DNA of 5,653 bases from Candidatus Desantisbacteria bacterium CG1_02_38_46. Its GTDB lineage: Bacteria > Desantisbacteria > UBA1551 > UBA1559. Positions 1-4,797 of this stretch are shown here, one piece after another (within the stretch, counting starts at the first letter, position 1; each line of letters starts with the position of its first letter). Location of the stretch: positions 1-5,653 of the forward strand of contig MNUO01000014.1 of NCBI GenBank assembly GCA_001871015.1, read 5' to 3'. A program made the position numbers and the translations under genes. Below the pieces are notes generated by a model that saw only the letters and a program-made list of their open reading frames with translations, was not told the origin of the DNA and made no database searches.

Positions 1-79
1 ACATATTTAATCCTACTGCAAAACCAACAATAATGATAATGATTAGCCACGCTATTCTCTTTTTTGTCAATTTTGCCAT
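1..79 (-). CDS. N-terminus of unidentified membrane-anchored protein (partial)
   Basis: Only the first 26 codons are visible before the window ends. The peptide begins MAKLTKKRIAWL and continues into an uninterrupted hydrophobic run (residues 11-24, rich in Ile, Val and Gly). A basic start followed by one hydrophobic helix fits an inside-to-outside signal anchor or uncleaved signal peptide, so the rest is probably periplasmic or extracytoplasmic. The start is supported by an AGGAG Shine-Dalgarno site at 89-85, five bases before the ATG. An in-frame ATG at 103 has no such site and is less likely. The gene lies about 50 nt downstream of tRNA-Arg on the same strand, with no obvious terminator between, so read-through from the tRNA block is possible. 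Too little is visible to assign a family. Confidence 0.6.
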   Translation of the reverse strand, partial: MAKLTKKRIAWLIIIIIVGFAVGLNM

Positions 80-129
80 ATCTTCTCCTTTTTTCTCATA
101 CATCTGGTAGTCTTATAGCAATTATGCCG

Positions 130-203
130 CGCGCCTGGGGCGATTCGAACGCCCGACAACCTGCTTCGTAGGCAGGTGCTCTATCCATCTGAGCTACAGG
201 CGC
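130..203 (-). tRNA. tRNA-Arg (anticodon ACG)
   Basis: The minus strand folds into a complete cloverleaf of 74 nt. The acceptor stem GCGCCTG pairs perfectly with CAGGCGC, the D-stem is GCTC/GAGC, the anticodon stem CCTGC/GCAGG closes the loop CTACGAA, and the T-stem GGGCG/CGCCC closes the loop TTCGAAT. The anticodon is ACG, which reads CGN arginine codons after A34 is converted to inosine by TadA in bacteria. The discriminator is G at 130. The next bases read CGG, so the 3' CCA is not encoded and must be added by tRNA nucleotidyltransferase. It lies only 4 nt downstream of the CCA of tRNA-Ser, so the two are almost certainly cut from one precursor. Confidence 0.97.
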
Positions 204-207
204 ACTA

Positions 208-300
208 TGGCGGAGAGGCCGGGATTCGAACCCGGGAATCCCTGTTAGGGGACTAATCGCTTAGCAGGCGATTGCCTTAAGCCAGCTCGGCCACCTCTCC
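208..300 (-). tRNA. tRNA-Ser (anticodon GCT), class II, CCA encoded
   Basis: The minus strand gives a class II tRNA of 90 nt plus an encoded CCA (210-208). The acceptor stem GGAGAGG pairs with CCTCTCC, the anticodon stem ATCGC/GCGAT closes loop CTGCTAA, and the T-arm CCGGG/CCCGG closes TTCGAAT. The anticodon GCT decodes AGC and AGU serine codons. Between the anticodon and T arms is a long variable arm with a TCCC/GGGA stem, the feature SerRS recognises through its N-terminal coiled coil. The discriminator is G. The 5' end lies 4 nt after the stop codon of the small upstream protein gene, and serS itself is just beyond that, so synthetase and substrate tRNA are neighbours in the same orientation. 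Confidence 0.97.
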
Positions 301-304
301 GAAA

Positions 305-538
305 TTATTTCTTACTCTTAATTTTCCTTTTAACATTAAAGTAATCTTCCCATAGATTTTTTATGTCCGGGGGTAAGTCTAATTCAGGAAGAATGTGTTC
401 TATCTCTTTCCATTTAAGCAAAGCGATGTCCTCTGTTCTCCCGTTGATTAGAACCTGTTTAATATACCATTTTTTCTGCCAGGGGTCTCTTAGATCAATT
501 CTGTCTTTAGACCAAACAATATATCTCTTAGGTTTCAT
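305..538 (-). CDS. Small conserved-looking hypothetical protein, 77 aa
   Basis: This is a basic, probably soluble 77-residue protein with no signal peptide or membrane segment. It starts MKPKRYIVWSKDRIDL. The middle (about residues 22-36) carries KKWYIKQVLINGRTED, followed by a helical, Leu/Trp-rich half (LLKWKEIEHILPELDLPPDIKNLWEDYF) and a Lys/Arg tail. The pattern of an aromatic/Asp start, 'IKQVLxxGR.ED' and a 'LxLPPxIxxLW' end resembles, from memory, short DUF6922-like proteins sometimes found beside AbiEii-type nucleotidyltransferases, but no such partner is present and I cannot confirm it. The start has a GAGGAA ribosome site at 552-547, eight bases upstream. It begins 19 nt after the serS stop and ends 4 nt before tRNA-Ser, so it is probably on the serS transcript. 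Function unknown. Confidence 0.75.
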   Translation of the reverse strand: MKPKRYIVWSKDRIDLRDPWQKKWYIKQVLINGRTEDIALLKWKEIEHILPELDLPPDIKNLWEDYFNVKRKIKSKK

Positions 539-557
539 CTGTAATGTTCCTCATTTC

Positions 558-1829
558 TTATCCTTCAATTTTTTCAACACCACCAATGTATGGACGCAGG
601 ACTTCTGGAATTACAACTGAGCCGTCTTTCTGCTGATAGTTTTCAAGTATTGCTGCAAATGTGCGGGCAAGTGCAATACCTGAACCATTCAGAGTATGCA
701 CAAGTTCGGTCTTGCCGTCTTTCTTGCGATATCTGATGTTCAATCGCCTTGCCTGAAAATCACCGCAGTTTGAGCAAGAAGATGACTCAAGCCATTTTCC
801 CTGGGCTGGAGCCCATATTTCAATATCATAACATTTACGAGCAGCAAACCCCATCTCAACTGTACACAGCAGCATCACTCTGTATGGAAGCTCGAGCAAC
901 TGAACTACTTCCTCAGCATTTTGCACCATTTTTTCAAGTTCTATATCTGAATCTTCTGGCTTAGTAAGTTTTACCATTTCCACTTTATCAAACTGATGAA
1001 CACGCAACAATCCCCTCGTCTCCTTTCCGTATGAACCAGCCTCTCTTCTGAAACAGGGAGTGTATGCTGTATAGTAAATTGGTAAATTCTTTTCTTCGAG
1101 CACTTCATCCATATGCAAACCTGTCAGAGGAACTTCTGCTGTAGGAATGGGAAAAATATCATCGAGTTCGCAGCGGTACATATCCTCCTCATATTTTGGA
1201 AGCTGACCTGTTCCTGTAATACATTCCCTGTTAACAAGAACAGGGGGCCATATTTCTTTATAGCCATGTTTATTGAGATGCAAATCAAGCATGAAATTTA
1301 CCAGTGCACGCTCAAGACTTGCGCCTAAACCTTTGTATAGAGCAAAGTGAGCACCTGTAATCTTGGATGCCCGACCAAAATCCAGAATTCCCAGTGTTTC
1401 TCCTATGTCCCAGTGTAGACGGGGCTGAAAATCAAACTCTGGTTTTTTGCCCCAGGACCTGACTTCTTTGTTGAAATCCTGCGTCAATCCTGCTGGCACA
1501 GATGAGTCAGGAATATTGGGAATTAAAAGAACAGTCTGGTTTACCTTTTTTTCGTATGTGGAAACCTCGTCTTCAAATTTCTCTATTTCTTTTCCAACAT
1601 CCTTCATCTCTTCAATCAGATGGTCAGTCTTTTTTTTATCCTTTTTCAGTTGAGCAATTTTTTCACTAGCTATATTTCTCTTATATTTAAGTTCCTCAAC
1701 TTTTTGAATCAATTTGCGACGCTTTTCATCCAGTTTAAGCAGTCCGTCTAAATCCAGTTTATTGGCACGGTCTCGTAAATTCTTTCTGACCAATTCCACA
1801 TTTTCACGAATGAATTTTAAATCTAACAT
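558..1829 (-). CDS. serS: Seryl-tRNA synthetase
   Basis: SerRS (423 aa, the usual bacterial length) charges tRNA-Ser with serine using ATP in the cytoplasm; the same enzyme typically charges tRNA-Sec. Residues 1-~110 form the N-terminal domain, starting MLDLKFIREN and containing a long charged antiparallel coiled coil (about 30-100) that grips the long variable arm of tRNA-Ser. The class II catalytic core follows: the serine-binding TxE region PTAEVPLT (229-236), motif 2 CFRREAGS (259-266) leading to RVHQFDKVE, the SSCSNCGDFQARR segment (350-362), and motif 3 NGSGIALART (381-390), ending with PEVLRPYIGG. All key elements are present, so it should be active. The ATG at 1829 is chosen because it has a GAGGAGA site four bases upstream and gives the canonical MLDL start; the frame remains open upstream into palindromic repeats, which is not native sequence. 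A small gene and tRNA-Ser follow directly. Confidence 0.97.
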   Translation of the reverse strand: MLDLKFIRENVELVRKNLRDRANKLDLDGLLKLDEKRRKLIQKVEELKYKRNIASEKIAQLKKDKKKTDHLIEEMKDVGKEIEKFEDEVSTYEKKVNQTVLLIPNIPDSSVPAGLTQDFNKEVRSWGKKPEFDFQPRLHWDIGETLGILDFGRASKITGAHFALYKGLGASLERALVNFMLDLHLNKHGYKEIWPPVLVNRECITGTGQLPKYEEDMYRCELDDIFPIPTAEVPLTGLHMDEVLEEKNLPIYYTAYTPCFRREAGSYGKETRGLLRVHQFDKVEMVKLTKPEDSDIELEKMVQNAEEVVQLLELPYRVMLLCTVEMGFAARKCYDIEIWAPAQGKWLESSSCSNCGDFQARRLNIRYRKKDGKTELVHTLNGSGIALARTFAAILENYQQKDGSVVIPEVLRPYIGGVEKIEG

Positions 1830-1833
1830 TTTA

Positions 1834-1840
1834 TCTCCTC
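1834..1840 (-). promoter_or_regulatory. Ribosome binding site deciding the serS start
   Basis: GAGGAGA on the minus strand, four bases before the ATG at 1829. It fixes the serS start at that ATG rather than the in-frame ATG at 1904, which would add 25 residues encoded by palindromic repeat DNA. The site lies only 10 nt downstream of the nearest hairpin (1866-1851), so repeat folding sits close to the initiation region of serS mRNA. Confidence 0.8.
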
Positions 1841-1844
1841 GAAT

Positions 1845-1895
1845 GTGGTGGCAGAGTTCACTCTGCTTTATTTGTCGAGCAAGCTCGACCACTAC
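1845..1895. repeat. Composite palindromic element: two hairpins inside imperfect outer arms
   Basis: Two perfect inverted repeats lie 7 nt apart. The first has arms GCAGAGT/ACTCTGC (1851-1857 and 1860-1866) around TC. The second has arms GTCGAGC/GCTCGAC (1874-1880 and 1883-1889) around AA. They are flanked by GTGGTG (1845-1850) and CACTAC (1890-1895), which are inverted copies of each other with one mismatch, so the whole 51-bp block could fold as a three-way structure with two terminal hairpins. Neither hairpin is followed by a convincing T-run on either strand, so it does not look like an intrinsic terminator. The form resembles small dispersed REP or MITE-like elements; whether it recurs in the genome cannot be seen here. 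Confidence 0.75.
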
Positions 1896-1906
1896 TACTA
1901 TCATTA

Positions 1907-1956
1907 AACTCAGGACTTTAGTCCTGATATGTAACTCAGGACTTTAGTCCTGATAT
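1907..1956. repeat. Tandem pair of a 24-bp palindromic repeat
   Basis: An identical 24-bp sequence occurs at 1907-1930 and 1933-1956, separated by GT. Each copy contains a perfect hairpin with 8-bp arms, TCAGGACT and AGTCCTGA, around a TT loop (1910-1927 and 1936-1953). Because the hairpin is self-complementary, each copy can pair with itself or with its neighbour. There is no T-run beyond either copy on the transcribed strand. The pair lies between the URO-D-like gene and serS, next to the composite element at 1845-1895. With only two copies and a 2-bp gap it is not a CRISPR array. It is most likely a dispersed non-coding palindromic repeat. Confidence 0.85.
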
Positions 1957-1982
1957 TGTATTTTGAGCTATTTCTATTTCAG
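1955..1982 (-). promoter_or_regulatory. Weak candidate promoter for serS
   Basis: A -10-like TACAAT lies at 1960-1955, with a 4-of-6 match to the -35 box, CTGAAA, at 1982-1977 and a 16-nt spacer. The -35 element overlaps the end of the URO-D-like coding sequence. Transcription would start near 1948, giving serS a leader of roughly 120 nt made mainly of the palindromic hairpins. In an AT-rich genome such matches arise often by chance, so this is only a candidate; serS could instead be read from the strong promoter near 3900. Confidence 0.25.
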
Positions 1983-3116
1983 CGGATATTGCCCGTATTT
2001 GTGTGCGGATTCAAAATATTGTTTAATATTTTCTTTTGTTTGACCCTGTAGAGGAGAAACTATAGGTGCACCAGTGGGAATCAGAACAAATGCACCGTTT
2101 TTTCCTCCCTGATGAATTGCGGTTTTAATTATCGCATCAAGTTCTTCTCTTGAACAATAGTCAAGATACCTGGTTTGTATGTTTCCCATCAGACAAACAT
2201 TGTCTCCAACTCTTTTTCTAACCTCTTCGAGAGTCACATCTGCGGTGCTTGCAGGTAATGACTCTACTGGCTCGAGCACATCAATCCCTATTGAGACAAT
2301 CTCGTCCAGCACTTTTCCTATCTTACCGTGAGAATGGATGCAGACGAAATTTCTGTTTTCACTGTATTTGTGGACAATATTGGATAATTTCCTGTCCGGT
2401 ACTGCTACAAATTCATGAAAATAAGAAGGTGGCATAAGTGGAGGCGTTACATATTCAGGTCCGCATATACGAAATACTGTATCCTGAACATTCCTGGCAA
2501 GATATTCATACTGGCCAATTAATCGCTCTTGAAATACATTAATCAATTTAAGTACAGTCTTTTTATCCTCAACAGATTTTGTTGCGAAAAACTCAAATTT
2601 CGTTGTCCCTGCTACTTCACACACTGCATCTGCAAGAGAAAGTAACATTACTCCCCTTCCGTTTTCCTTCATAATCTCTTCTAATTTAAAAAAATTGGTG
2701 AGGTCTGGCTGGTGGGGATAATATTCCATTGAAAGGAACTTTTCAATGTCTTCATCGTTTTCAATAAAATGCTTCAGTACCCAGGTGGTTGCCACTCCCT
2801 CATCTACTCTCGTATCACAGGTCAAATAACCCTTTGGAGTTTCAATCTCTGTCCGATAGAAAGTTGAATTTCCCTTTTCTTTTGTCTCTGTACGAGCAGT
2901 AATTTTCTTCGGGTCAGAGTGAAATATCCCTGAATCCACAGGTCCCCAACCGAAAGAATCTGCCTCATTCTTAAGAAATTCAATTATGTCTCGGAAGGAT
3001 TCTTCGGTAGTATAAAATGTCCCTTCACTATGTGGATTTATCTCATAAAGATTTGCTGGAACCCTGTCGGGCATTTTACCCTTTAGTGCAATTAAAAGAC
3101 GCTCTCTTGATGTCAT
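1974..3116 (-). CDS. Uroporphyrinogen decarboxylase (URO-D/MtaA) family protein
   Basis: The 380-aa protein has the URO-D TIM-barrel pattern. It opens with MTSRERLLIALKGKMPDRVP, the family's usual start. The C-terminal half has the HSHGKIGKVLDEIVSIGIDVLEPVE segment (261-285), then VGDNVCLMGNI (303-313) and a closing GAFVLIPTGAPI (341-352). True HemE carries an N-terminal RYLPEY-like arginine motif, which is absent, so this belongs to the paralogous group that includes corrinoid/thiol methyltransferases such as MtaA and CmuA. In many of those a His-x-Cys contributes to the zinc site; here it reads His261-Ser-His263, so metal binding may differ. Substrate unknown, presumably cytoplasmic. The ATG at 3116 is favoured by an AGAGGTG site four bases upstream; a GTG at 3134 is in frame but lies upstream of that site. 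It follows the flavoprotein gene by 39 nt, probably in one operon. Confidence 0.88.
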   Translation of the reverse strand: MTSRERLLIALKGKMPDRVPANLYEINPHSEGTFYTTEESFRDIIEFLKNEADSFGWGPVDSGIFHSDPKKITARTETKEKGNSTFYRTEIETPKGYLTCDTRVDEGVATTWVLKHFIENDEDIEKFLSMEYYPHQPDLTNFFKLEEIMKENGRGVMLLSLADAVCEVAGTTKFEFFATKSVEDKKTVLKLINVFQERLIGQYEYLARNVQDTVFRICGPEYVTPPLMPPSYFHEFVAVPDRKLSNIVHKYSENRNFVCIHSHGKIGKVLDEIVSIGIDVLEPVESLPASTADVTLEEVRKRVGDNVCLMGNIQTRYLDYCSREELDAIIKTAIHQGGKNGAFVLIPTGAPIVSPLQGQTKENIKQYFESAHKYGQYPLK

Positions 3117-3120
3117 GGAA

Positions 3121-3127
3121 CACCTCT
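3121..3127 (-). promoter_or_regulatory. Ribosome binding site deciding the URO-D-like start
   Basis: AGAGGTG on the minus strand, followed by TTCC and the ATG at 3116. It lies downstream of the alternative in-frame GTG at 3134 and so supports the shorter product beginning MTSRERLL, which also matches the usual N-terminus of this family. Confidence 0.75.
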
Positions 3128-3155
3128 TTTGCACGCCTAATGCTTACTCTACATT

Positions 3156-3851
3156 TTATTGTGGATATCCTACAGGAATTATATAAAGTGGCTTGCATTC
3201 AGCAGGTAGTGTTAGAACCCTGGAGACATCTTTATCTGAAAATGCACCTATTGGTACAGAACCAAGTCCAAGTGCAACTGCCTGAAGATGAATATTCTGG
3301 GCACAATGTCCTGCTTCCATATGCACATAACGAATCCCTCTATCACCGTATTTACCCGTTGTCCTTTCATACACTGCAGTAATAATAATATCCAACGGCG
3401 CTGAGGCAATAAACTCCTGTCCGAGAGCTGCTTCACAAAGTGCCAAACGCACATCATCCGTGGAAATCCTTTCAAGAATATGCCCATTCGGACGATAATA
3501 ATACACACCTTCAGAATAAACTATGTATATCTCTAACGGATAAAGTGCGCCTGCTGATGGACTGGCTCGTAAGAAGCCGGCTGGGTCAGTAATACCCTGA
3601 GCAGCCCACAAGAGCTGTGAAATCTGTTCTTTTGATAAAGGCGCTGTTTTAAATTCCCTTTTTGAACGTCGTTTTAATATCGCTTCCTCAAGGGAAATAT
3701 CACCTCTCTTTTTGGGTGCAGACAATTTTATCACCTGGGTTGCACTATTTCTTGCCATTTCTTTCGCCTCCCTTTCTCTTTGAATAAAAATGAGCATCAA
3801 TGTAAGTACCACAAGCATTAATATTATGAAACTTTTCATTCTGTCTCTCAT
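3156..3851 (-). CDS. Membrane-anchored SagB/ThcOx-type nitroreductase-family flavoprotein
   Basis: The 231-aa protein combines an N-terminal hydrophobic helix (about residues 7-23, after MRDRMK) with an FMN-dependent nitroreductase-fold domain of the SagB/ThcOx type. Diagnostic segments are RRSKREF (61-67), PLSKEQISQLLWAAQGIT (71-88), SPSAGALYPLEIY (98-109), AALGQEFIASAP (141-152), YGDRGIRYVHMEAGHCAQN (168-186) and LGLGSVPIGAF (194-204), ending in IIPVGYP. There is no lipobox Cys, so the helix is probably a signal anchor placing the domain outside the cytoplasmic membrane. SagB proper oxidises azolines in peptide natural products, but no YcaO cyclodehydratase or precursor peptide is nearby, so this is likely a stand-alone oxidoreductase of unknown substrate. 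The start at 3851 has a GGGGGAAG site 3 nt upstream; a Met at 3839 has only a weak one. A consensus promoter lies just upstream. Confidence 0.88.
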   Translation of the reverse strand: MRDRMKSFIILMLVVLTLMLIFIQREREAKEMARNSATQVIKLSAPKKRGDISLEEAILKRRSKREFKTAPLSKEQISQLLWAAQGITDPAGFLRASPSAGALYPLEIYIVYSEGVYYYRPNGHILERISTDDVRLALCEAALGQEFIASAPLDIIITAVYERTTGKYGDRGIRYVHMEAGHCAQNIHLQAVALGLGSVPIGAFSDKDVSRVLTLPAECKPLYIIPVGYPQ

Positions 3852-3871
3852 ATACTTCCCCCTATTTTATT

Positions 3872-3900
3872 ATTATACTACTATCTTAATAATTTGTCAA
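3872..3900 (-). promoter_or_regulatory. Consensus sigma-70-type promoter
   Basis: On the minus strand a perfect -35 box TTGACA (3900-3895) and a perfect -10 box TATAAT (3877-3872) are separated by exactly 17 nt. This is the ideal housekeeping promoter. Transcription should start near 3865, giving the flavoprotein gene a leader of only about 14 nt that holds little besides its ribosome site. It lies between the nadC stop and the flavoprotein start, so it separates the Wzy-TPR/nadC unit from the downstream genes. No operator-like palindrome overlaps it, suggesting strong, possibly constitutive expression. Confidence 0.88.
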
Positions 3901-3902
3901 AT

Positions 3903-3926
3903 TTTCTCCTAATTTCTCCTAATTTC
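3903..3926. repeat. 10-bp tandem repeat across the nadC stop codon
   Basis: The plus strand reads TTCTCCTAAT twice in direct succession (3904-3913 and 3914-3923), and the match extends a few bases beyond each side, for about 2.4 units. On the coding strand this is ATTAGGAGAA repeated. The first unit encodes the last nadC residues (IRR), and the frame ends at the TAG at 3911 inside the second. Both units contain an AGGAG core, but no start codon follows at a useful distance, so they probably do not serve as ribosome sites. Most likely a small slippage duplication. Confidence 0.6.
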
Positions 3927-4784
3927 CATTGAAATGTCCAGTGCCGGTGCTGAATGGGTCAACTTTCCCACCGAAATCCGGTCCACACCTGTTTTTGCAA
4001 TTGTCTTCACATTTTTTAATGTTACATTTCCCGACGCTTCAATTATCGGTTTTCTATGACGTGTAATGGAATCAACTGCTTTTTTCATCATTTCTGTGCT
4101 CATATTGTCCAGCATTATTATATCCGCTCCTGCTTCCAGAGCATCCCTGACATCTTTCAAATTTTTCGTTTCCACCTCAATCTTCATTCCCTTCGGTATT
4201 TTTTTTCTCAGTTTCTGAACAACGCCTTTTAAAAAATCTCTGACACTTTGATATTTTGACACTTTAACACTTATTTTCAGATGGTTATCCTTCACCATAG
4301 CCATATCATAAAGCCCCATCCTGTGATTATATCCACGGCCAATCCTCACAGCATATTTTTCAAGAACGCGTATCCCAGGAATGGTTTTGCGGGTATCGAA
4401 AATTTTCGTATTATACGGCTTTACAGCGTCAACATATTTTCTGGTCAATGTAGCAATACCTGATAGATGCTGCAGGAAATTCAACGCAGTCCTCTCCCCT
4501 GTCAGCAGCGCTCTTGTTTTTCCTTTTATCTCTGCAAGAGGTTGATTTACTCTTACCTTTACTCCATCCTGAACAAATTTCTTAATCTTTACATTTTTGT
4601 CAAGCTGGCGAAAGACCTCTGCAGTCACATCCAGCCCAGATATTACCCCATTCTCCCGTGCATAGAGCATTGCCTGGGCTTGTGCTTTCTCAGACACCAT
4701 TACATTTGTCGTTACATCTCCAGCACCGATATCTTCCTCCAAAGTTCTCTTTATAAATTCCTTTACAAAATCAGTTAATCTCAT
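3909..4784 (-). CDS. nadC: Nicotinate-nucleotide pyrophosphorylase (carboxylating), quinolinate phosphoribosyltransferase
   Basis: NadC converts quinolinate and PRPP to nicotinate mononucleotide, CO2 and pyrophosphate, the step feeding de novo NAD synthesis, in the cytoplasm. The 291-aa length is normal. Family motifs appear in order: EEDIGAGDVTT (16-26), LTGERTALNFLQHLSGIAT (94-112), DTRKTIPGIRVLEKYAVR (130-147), NHRMGLYDMAMVKDNHL (153-169), IEVETKNL (202-209), ADIIMLDNMS (220-229) and GVDRISVGKLTHSAPALDIS (266-285). Arginines and lysines that bind the quinolinate and PRPP phosphates are preserved. One oddity is GRG at 149-151, where relatives usually have GGG before the NHR motif. The start has only a modest GGGGT site, but the 13-nt spacing from the upstream TPR gene and the normal N-terminus support it. 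No nadA or nadB is visible, so the rest of the pathway lies elsewhere. Confidence 0.96.
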   Translation of the reverse strand: MRLTDFVKEFIKRTLEEDIGAGDVTTNVMVSEKAQAQAMLYARENGVISGLDVTAEVFRQLDKNVKIKKFVQDGVKVRVNQPLAEIKGKTRALLTGERTALNFLQHLSGIATLTRKYVDAVKPYNTKIFDTRKTIPGIRVLEKYAVRIGRGYNHRMGLYDMAMVKDNHLKISVKVSKYQSVRDFLKGVVQKLRKKIPKGMKIEVETKNLKDVRDALEAGADIIMLDNMSTEMMKKAVDSITRHRKPIIEASGNVTLKNVKTIAKTGVDRISVGKLTHSAPALDISMEIRRN

Positions 4785-4797
4785 TTTTACCCCATCT

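Noticed and set aside
1830-1904. Upstream in-frame extension of serS from an ATG at 1904
   Set aside because: The extra 25 residues are a translation of palindromic repeat DNA, the ATG at 1829 has a strong GAGGAGA site, and MLDL is the normal SerRS start.
1851-1953. Intrinsic terminators formed by the palindromes
   Set aside because: None of the four hairpins is followed by a clear run of T on the transcribed strand; they are better described as repeats.
1907-1956. CRISPR array
   Set aside because: There are only two repeat copies with a 2-bp gap, no spacers and no cas genes.
1830-1973. T-box riboswitch controlling serS
   Set aside because: No conserved T-box antiterminator sequence (AGGGUGGNACCGCG type) and no terminator with a T-run; the hairpins are simple short palindromes.
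1974-3116. HemE, true uroporphyrinogen decarboxylase of heme synthesis
   Set aside because: The N-terminal arginine motif (RYLPEY-like) needed for porphyrin binding is absent and no heme genes are nearby.
3117-3134. GTG start at 3134 for the URO-D-like gene
   Set aside because: The AGAGGTG ribosome site lies downstream of it, directly before the ATG at 3116, which also gives the usual family N-terminus.
3017-3382. Plus-strand reading frame of 121 codons
   Set aside because: It lies antisense across two well-supported genes and the product has no recognisable family pattern. The same applies to the plus-strand frames at 363-620 and 4467-4778.
3248-3508. Second minus-strand frame of 86 codons inside the flavoprotein gene
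   Set aside because: It is an out-of-frame shadow of the SagB-like coding sequence, whose motifs run uninterrupted through the same stretch, so no frameshift is needed.
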